Of a stretch of 64,000 nt of DNA, positions 56,509 through 64,000 are shown one piece after another. The stretch is from the NCBI GenBank assembly GCA_039105265.1, contig JAPFFF010000080.1, positions 62,001-126,000 on the forward strand. Reading direction: 5' to 3'. This DNA is from Tritrichomonas musculus. Its lineage: Eukaryota; Parabasalia; Tritrichomonadida; Tritrichomonadidae. The position numbers and the translations under genes were made by a program. Within the stretch, counting starts at the first letter, position 1; every line of letters starts with the position of its first letter. The notes below the pieces were generated by a model. The model saw only the letters and a program-made list of their open reading frames with translations, ran no database searches and had not been told where the DNA came from.

Positions 56509-58539
56509 TTGAACCATCAGATTAAACTACAACTGCGATTGAACCATTAGATTCAGCTGCAACTTCAATTGAACCATCAGATTCAGCTACAACTGCAATT
56601 GAACCATCAGATTAAACTACAACTGCAATTGAACCATCAGATTAAACTACAACTGCAATTTGAACCATTAGATTAAACTACAACTGCAATTTAATCAATA
56701 GATTAAACTACAACTGCAATTGAACCATCAGATTAAACTACAACTGCAATTTAATCAATAGATTAAACTACAACTGCAATTGAACCATCAGATTAAACTA
56801 CAACTGCAATTTGAACCATTAGATTAAACTACAACTGCAATTGAACCATCAGATTAAACTACAACTGCAATTTGAACCATCAGATTCAGCTACAACTGCA
56901 ATTGAACCATCAGATTAAACTACAACTGCAGTTGAATCATCAGATTAAACTACAACTGTAATTTGAACCATTAGTTTCAGCTGTAACTGTAATTTGAACC
57001 ATCAGATTCAGCTACAACTGCAATTGAACCATCAGATTAAACTACAACTGCAATTGAACCATCAGATTAAACTACAACTGCAATTGAACCATCAGATTAA
57101 ACTACAACTGCAATTGAACCATCAGATTCAGCTGCAACTGCAATTTGAACCATTAGATTAAACTACAACTGCAGTTGAATCATCAGATTAAACTACAACT
57201 GCAATTTAACCATTAGATTCAGCTGCAACTTCAATTGAACCATCAGATTAATCTACAACTGCAATTTGAACCATCAGATTAATCTACAACTGCAATTTGA
57301 ACCATCAGATTAAACTACAACTGCAATTGAACCATCAGATTCAGCTACAACTGCAATTTGAACAATCAGATTGAACTACAACTGCAATTTAACCATTAGA
57401 TTCAGCTGCAACTTCAATTGAACCATCAGATTCAGCTGCAACTGCAATTTGAACCATTAGATTCAGCTACAACTGCAATTTGAATCATCAGATTAAACTA
57501 CAACTGCAATTTAACCATTAGATTCAGCTGCAACTTCAATTGAACCATCAGATTCAGCTACAACTTCAATTGAACCATCAGATTAATCTACAACTGCAAT
57601 TTGAACCATCAGATTCAGCTACAACTGCAATTTGAACCATCAGATTAAACTACAACTGCAATTGAACCATCAGATTCAGCTACAACTGCAATTGAACCAT
57701 CAGATTAAACTACAACTGCAGTTGAACCATTAGATTCAGCTACAACTGCAATTTGAACCATCAGATTAAACTACAACTGCAATTGAACCATCAGATTAAA
57801 CTACAACTGCAATTGAACCATCAGATTCAGCTACAACTGCAATTGAACCATTAGATTCAGCTAAAACTGCAATTTGAACCATCAGATTAAACTACAACTG
57901 CAATTGAACCATTAGATTCAGCTGCAACTTCAATTGAACCATCAGATTCAGCTACAACTGCAATTGAACCATCAGATTAAACTACAACTGCAATTTGAAC
58001 CATCAGATTCAGCTACAACTGCAATTTGAACCATCAGATTAAACTACAACTGCAATTGAACCATTAGATTAAACTACAACTGCAATTGAACCATTAGATT
58101 AAACTACAACTGCAATTGAACCATCAGATTCAGCTACAACTGCAATTGAACCATTAGATTCAGCTGCAACTTCAATTGAACCATCAGATTCAGCTACAAC
58201 TGCAATTGAACCATCAGATTAAACTACAACTGCAATTGAACCATCAGATTAAACTACAACTGCAATTTGAACCATCAGATTAAACTACAACTGCAATTGA
58301 ACCATCAGATTAAACTACAACCGCAATTTGAACCATCAGATTAAACTACAACTGCAATTGAATTATCAGATTAAACTACAACTGCAATTGAACCATCAGA
58401 TTCAGCTACAACTGCAATTTGAACCATCAGATTAAACTACAACTGCAATTGAACCATCAGATTAAACTACAACTGCAATTGAACCATCAGATTAAACTAC
58501 AACTGCAATTGAACCATCAGATTAAACTACAACTGCAAT
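56509..58539 (+). repeat. 2,031-bp higher-order unit, second copy
   Basis: Second copy of 54478-56508. It carries the private ACAACCGC (CCG at 56290 just before it and 58321 within it) and GAATTAT variants in the same places as its neighbour, and no difference was seen at the landmarks checked. Confidence 0.9.
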
Positions 58540-59646
58540 TTGAACCATCAGATTAAACTACAACTGCGATTGAACCATTAGATTCAGCTGCAACTTCAAT
58601 TGAACCATCAGATTCAGCTACAACTGCAATTGAACCATCAGATTAAACTACAACTGCAATTGAACCATCAGATTAAACTACAACTGCAATTTGAACCATT
58701 AGATTAAACTACAACTGCAATTTAATCAATAGATTAAACTACAACTGCAATTGAACCATCAGATTAAACTACAACTGCAATTTAATCAATAGATTAAACT
58801 ACAACTGCAATTGAACCATCAGATTAAACTACAACTGCAATTTGAACCATTAGATTAAACTACAACTGCAATTGAACCATCAGATTAAACTACAACTGCA
58901 ATTTGAACCATCAGATTCAGCTACAACTGCAATTGAACCATCAGATTAAACTACAACTGCAGTTGAATCATCAGATTAAACTACAACTGTAATTTGAACC
59001 ATTAGTTTCAGCTGTAACTGTAATTTGAACCATCAGATTCAGCTACAACTGCAATTGAACCATCAGATTAAACTACAACTGCAATTGAACCATCAGATTA
59101 AACTACAACTGCAATTGAACCATCAGATTAAACTACAACTGCAATTGAACCATCAGATTCAGCTGCAACTGCAATTTGAACCATTAGATTAAACTACAAC
59201 TGCAGTTGAATCATCAGATTAAACTACAACTGCAATTTAACCATTAGATTCAGCTGCAACTTCAATTGAACCATCAGATTAATCTACAACTGCAATTTGA
59301 ACCATCAGATTAATCTACAACTGCAATTTGAACCATCAGATTAAACTACAACTGCAATTGAACCATCAGATTCAGCTACAACTGCAATTTGAACAATCAG
59401 ATTGAACTACAACTGCAATTTAACCATTAGATTCAGCTGCAACTTCAATTGAACCATCAGATTCAGCTGCAACTGCAATTTGAACCATTAGATTCAGCTA
59501 CAACTGCAATTTGAATCATCAGATTAAACTACAACTGCAATTTAACCATTAGATTCAGCTGCAACTTCAATTGAACCATCAGATTCAGCTACAACTTCAA
59601 TTGAACCATCAGATTAATCTACAACTGCAATTTGAACCATCAGATT
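58540..59646 (+). repeat. 2,031-bp higher-order unit, partial third copy
   Basis: Continues the 2,031-bp series for about 1.1 kb and stops at 59647, where ATTAATC faces ATTCAGC at 57616. Beyond this the array reverts to sequence resembling 8.04 kb onward. Confidence 0.87.
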
Positions 59647-61375
59647 AATCTACAACTGCAATTGAACCATCAGATTAAACTACAACTGCAATTGAACCAT
59701 CAGATTCAGCTACAACTGCAATTTGAACAATCAGATTGAACTACAACTGCAATTTAACCATTAGATTCAGCTGCAACTTCAATTGAACCATCAGATTAAT
59801 CTACAACTGCAATTTGAACCATTAGATTCAGCTACAACTGCAATTTGAACCATCAGATTAAACTACAACTGCAATTGAACCATCAGATTAAACTACAACT
59901 GCAATTGAACCATCAGATTCAGCTGCAACTGCAATTTGAACCATTAGATTAAACTACAACTGCAATTTGAACAATCAGATTGAACTACAACTGCAATTTA
60001 ACCATTAGATTCAGCTGCAACTTCAATTGAACCATCAGATTCAGCTGCAACTTCAATTGAACCATCAGATTCAGCTACAACTGCAATTGAACCATCAGAT
60101 TAATCTACAACTGCAATTTGAACCATCAGATTAAACTACAACTGCAATTGAACCATCAGATTCAGCTACAACTGCAATTGAACCATCAGATTAAACTACA
60201 ACTGCAGTTGAACCATCAGATTAAACTACAACTGCAATTTGAACCATCAGATTAAACTACAACTGCAATTGAACCATCAGATTAAACTACAACTGCGATT
60301 GAACCATTAGATTCAGCTGCAACTTCAATTGAACCATCAGATTCAGCTACAACTGCAATTGAACCATCAGATTAAACTACAACTGCAATTGAACCATCAG
60401 ATTAAACTACAACTGCAATTTGAACCATTAGATTAAACTACAACTGCAATTTAATCAATAGATTAAACTACAACTGCAATTGAACCATCAGATTAAACTA
60501 CAACTGCAATTTAATCAATAGATTAAACTACAACTGCAATTGAACCATCAGATTAAACTACAACTGCAATTTGAACCATTAGATTAAACTACAACTGCAA
60601 TTGAACCATCAGATTAAACTACAACTGCAATTTGAACCATCAGATTCAGCTACAACTGCAATTGAACCATCAGATTAAACTACAACTGCAGTTGAATCAT
60701 CAGATTAAACTACAACTGTAATTTGAACCATTAGTTTCAGCTGTAACTGTAATTTGAACCATCAGATTCAGCTACAACTGCAATTGAACCATCAGATTAA
60801 ACTACAACTGCAATTGAACCATCAGATTAAACTACAACTGCAATTGAACCATCAGATTAAACTACAACTGCAATTGAACCATCAGATTCAGCTGCAACTG
60901 CAATTTGAACCATTAGATTAAACTACAACTGCAGTTGAATCATCAGATTAAACTACAACTGCAATTTAACCATTAGATTCAGCTGCAACTTCAATTGAAC
61001 CATCAGATTAATCTACAACTGCAATTTGAACCATCAGATTAATCTACAACTGCAATTTGAACCATCAGATTAAACTACAACTGCAATTGAACCATCAGAT
61101 TCAGCTACAACTGCAATTTGAACAATCAGATTGAACTACAACTGCAATTTAACCATTAGATTCAGCTGCAACTTCAATTGAACCATCAGATTCAGCTGCA
61201 ACTGCAATTTGAACCATTAGATTCAGCTACAACTGCAATTTGAATCATCAGATTAAACTACAACTGCAATTTAACCATTAGATTCAGCTGCAACTTCAAT
61301 TGAACCATCAGATTCAGCTACAACTTCAATTGAACCATCAGATTAATCTACAACTGCAATTTGAACCATCAGATT
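59647..61375 (+). repeat. Copy of the tract before 55585 (offset 5,791)
   Basis: This tract resembles about 53856-55584 at offset 5,791 bp: CTGCGAT 54504/60295, TAATCAATAG 54661/60452, and the unusual run in which CTGCAGTTGAACCAT is followed by CAGATTAAAC near 54412/60203. It ends at about 61376 where ATTAATC faces ATTCAGC. The spacing between TAATCAATAG pairs here is 1,729 bp. Confidence 0.78.
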
Positions 61376-64000
61376 AATCTACAACTGCAATTGAACCATC
61401 AGATTAAACTACAACTGCAATTGAACCATCAGATTCAGCTACAACTGCAATTTGAACAATCAGATTGAACTACAACTGCAATTTAACCATTAGATTCAGC
61501 TGCAACTTCAATTGAACCATCAGATTAATCTACAACTGCAATTTGAACCATTAGATTCAGCTACAACTGCAATTTGAACCATCAGATTAAACTACAACTG
61601 CAATTGAACCATCAGATTAAACTACAACTGCAATTGAACCATCAGATTCAGCTGCAACTGCAATTTGAACCATTAGATTAAACTACAACTGCAATTTGAA
61701 CAATCAGATTGAACTACAACTGCAATTTAACCATTAGATTCAGCTGCAACTTCAATTGAACCATCAGATTCAGCTGCAACTTCAATTGAACCATCAGATT
61801 CAGCTACAACTTCAATTGAACCATCAGATTAATCTACAACTGCAATTTGAACCATCAGATTAAACTACAACTGCAATTGAACCATCAGATTCAGCTACAA
61901 CTGCAATTTGAACAATCAGATTGAACTACAACTGCAATTTGAACCATTAGATTCAGCTACAACTGCAATTTGAACCATCAGATTAAACTACAACTGCAAT
62001 TGAACCATTAGATTAAACTACAACTGCAATTGAACCATCAGATTAAACTACAACTGCAATTTGAACCATCAGATTAAACTACAACTGCAATTGAACCATT
62101 AGATTCAGCTGCAACTTCAATTGAACCATCAGATTAATCTACAACTGCAATTTGAACCATCAGATTAAACTACAACTGCAATTGAACCATCAGATTAAAC
62201 TACAACTGCAATTGAACCATCAGATTAAACTACAACTGCAATTTGAACCATCAGATTAAACTACAACTGCGATTGAACCATTAGATTCAGCTGTAACTGC
62301 AATTTGAACCATCAGATTCAGCTACAACTGCAATTTGAACCATCAGATTAAACTACAACTGCAATTGAACCATCAGATTAAACTACAACTGCAATTGAAC
62401 CATCAGATTAAACTACAACTGCAATTGAACTATCAGATTAAACTACAACTGCAATTGAACCATCAGATTCAGCTGCAACTGCAATTTGAACCATCAGATT
62501 AAACTACAACTGCAATTGAATCATCAGATTAAACTACAACTGCAATTTGAACCATCAGATTAAACTACAACTGCAATTGAACCATCAGATTCAGCTACAA
62601 CTGCAATTTGAACCATCAGATTAAACTACAACTGCAATTGAACCATCAGATTCAGCTACAACTGCAATTGAACCATCAGATTAAACTACAACTGCAATTG
62701 AACCATTAGATTCAGCTGCAACTGCAATTTGAACCATCAGATTAAACTACAACTGCAATTGAACCATCAGATTAAACTACAACTGCAATTTGAACCATCA
62801 GATTCAGCTACAACTGCAATTGAACCATCAGATTAAACTACAACTGCAATTGAACCATTAGATTCAGCTGCAACTGCAATTTGAACCATCAGATTAAACT
62901 ACAACTGCAATTGAATCATCAGATTAAACTACAACTGCAATTTGAACCATCAGATTAAACTACAACTGCAATTGAACCATCAGATTCAGCTACAACTGCA
63001 ATTTGAACCATTAGATTAAACTACAACTGCAATTTGAACCATCAGATTCAGCTACAACTGCAATTGAACCATCAGATTAAACTACAACTGCAGTTGAACC
63101 ATTAGATTCAGCTACAACTGCAATTTGAACCATCAGATTAAACTACAACTGCAATTTGAACCATCAGATTAAACTACAACTGCAATTTGAACCATCAGAT
63201 TCAGCTACAACTGCAATTTGAACCATCAGATTAAACTACAACTGCAATTGAACCATCAGATTAAACTACAACTGCAATTGAACCATCAGATTAAACTACA
63301 ACTGCAATTGAACCATTAGATTAAACTACAACTGCAATTTGAACCATCAGAATAAACTACAACTGCAATTGAACCATTAGATTCAGCTACAACTGCAATT
63401 TGAACCATCAGATTCAGCTACAACTGCAATTTGAACCATCAGATTAAACTACAACTGCAATTGAACCATCAGATTCAGCTACAACTGCAATTGAACCATC
63501 AGATTAAACTACAACTGCAATTTGAACCATTAGATTCAGCTGCAACTGCAATTTGAACCATCAGATTAAACTACAACTGCAATTGAACCATTAGATTAAA
63601 CTACAACTGCAATTGAACCATCAGATTCAGCTACAACTGCAATTGAACCATTAGATTCAGCTAAAACTACAATTTGAACCATCAGATTCAGCTACAACTG
63701 CAATTTGAACCATTAGATTCAGCTGCAACTGCAATTGAACCATCAGATTCAGCTACAACTGCAATTGAACCATCAGATTAAACTACAACTGCAATTTGAA
63801 CCATTAGATTCAGCTGCAACTGCAATTTGAACCATCAGATTAAACTACAACTGCAATTGAACCATTAGATTCAGCTGCAACTTCAATTGAACCATCAGAT
63901 TCAGCTACAACTGCAATTGAACCATCAGATTAAACTACAACTGCAATTTGAACCATCAGATTCAGCTACAACTGCAATTTGAACCATCAGATTAAACTAC
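61376..64000 (+). repeat. Terminal mosaic of block A-like sequence
   Basis: From 61376 the order of variants resembles 40.68-41.8 kb (TGAACAAT 40754/61453, offset 20,699; CTGCGAT 41600/62269, offset 20,669, so one 30-bp unit is missing). From about 62.5 kb it resembles 3.46-4.4 kb, with CAGAATAAAC near 63349 and CTAAAACTAC near 63661, and finally about 14.9-15.1 kb. No flank is reached at 64000. Confidence 0.75.

Larger units (their letters stand above)
1..64000 (+). repeat. Satellite DNA array of 30/31-bp monomers, whole window
   Basis: Every line of the window is the same short unit repeated head to tail in one orientation, with no unique interruption. Units are 30 bp when they carry CAATTG and 31 bp when they carry CAATTTG. 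Both lengths are interspersed throughout, giving a mean near 30.4 bp and roughly 2,100 units. Neither end shows a flank, so the array is longer than 64 kb. A typical unit is about one third G+C and on the + strand has about 13 A, 7 T, 7 C and 3 G. No reading frame deserves calling: the 30-bp unit is a multiple of three, but the 31-bp units shift frame and TAA, TAG or TGA then appears within a unit or two. I see no gene, RNA, transposon or other feature in the array. Large satellite arrays of this kind are a eukaryotic feature; a centromeric or heterochromatic role is possible but not shown by the sequence. Confidence 0.98.

Noticed and set aside
1-64000. CRISPR array
   Set aside because: Units of about 30 bp in direct orientation look superficially similar, but they adjoin with no unique spacers, and there is no leader or cas gene. 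It is a simple tandem satellite.
1-64000. Telomeric repeat or simple-sequence telomere
   Set aside because: The unit is 30/31 bp with complex sequence and no G-rich strand typical of telomeres; the + strand is G-poor, and the - strand is not made of short G-rich motifs.
1-64000. CENP-B box or known alpha-satellite-type centromere repeat
   Set aside because: The monomer is far shorter than alpha satellite and has almost no CpG, so the CpG-containing CENP-B box consensus cannot be present in ordinary units. A centromeric role is neither shown nor excluded.
1-64000. Inverted segments within the array
   Set aside because: No stretch with the reverse-complement unit (for example ATGGTTCAATTGCAG on the + strand) was seen; all units read in one direction.
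1-64000. Identification of the host species from the monomer
   Set aside because: I do not recognise the monomer as a named satellite, and without a database search any species name would be a guess.

Overview
The whole 64 kb window is one uninterrupted tandem array of a short satellite monomer. The basic unit comes in two lengths: 30 bp (ending CAATTGAACCAT) and 31 bp (ending CAATTTGAACCAT). The average is about 30.4 bp, so the window holds roughly 2,100 units, all in the same orientation. I found no unique sequence, gene, RNA gene, transposon, CRISPR array or regulatory site anywhere, and the array runs off both ends. This points to a eukaryotic chromosome, probably heterochromatin (pericentromeric, subtelomeric or a satellite block) from a long-read assembly. 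The sequence alone does not identify the species. The array is A+T-rich (a typical unit is about one third G+C), G-poor on the + strand, and almost free of CpG.

The interest lies in the order of the variants. Monomers differ at about six recurrent sites: CATCAG/CATTAG; ATTAAAC/ATTCAGC/ATTAATC/ATTGAAC; CTACAAC/CTGCAAC/CTGTAAC/CTAAAAC; CTGCAAT/CTTCAAT/CTGTAAT/CTGCAGT/CTGCGAT; TTG/TTTG/TTTA; and AACCAT/AACAAT/AATCAT/AACTAT/AATTAT/AATCAAT. Reading these as barcodes shows a nested, irregular higher-order structure. There is no single fixed higher-order period. Segments of 0.15 to about 10 kb were copied at offsets of about 152, 305, 516, 549, 607, 2,031, 3,281, 5,133, 5,408, 8,090 and 13,034 bp, always in monomer register.

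Layout. 1-6305 recurs at 8091-14395 (offset 8,090). 13091-17331 recurs at 18499-22739 (offset 5,408). 19929-23078 recurs at 23210-26359 (offset 3,281). The compound block 13133-22739 recurs at 26167-36109 (offset 13,034, rising to 13,370 after a 335-bp insertion near 34256). 36110-39721 is a mosaic of earlier pieces with a local 607-bp duplication. 39418-42008 copies 6779-9674, and 42518-46206 copies 2617-6305. 42994-53259 is a head-to-tail pair of 5,133-bp units. 54478-59646 is two and a half copies of a 2,031-bp unit. The rest, to 64000, is a mosaic of the same blocks.

The pattern is what repeated unequal exchange or replication-based amplification of ever larger segments would leave. Boundaries come from reading variant landmarks by eye, not from a computed alignment. 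They should be good to a few bases where exact numbers are given, but not every base inside each block was compared. I found no new functional system. The findings concern array architecture, private variants, palindrome-forming variants and possible traces of an ancestral coding repeat.
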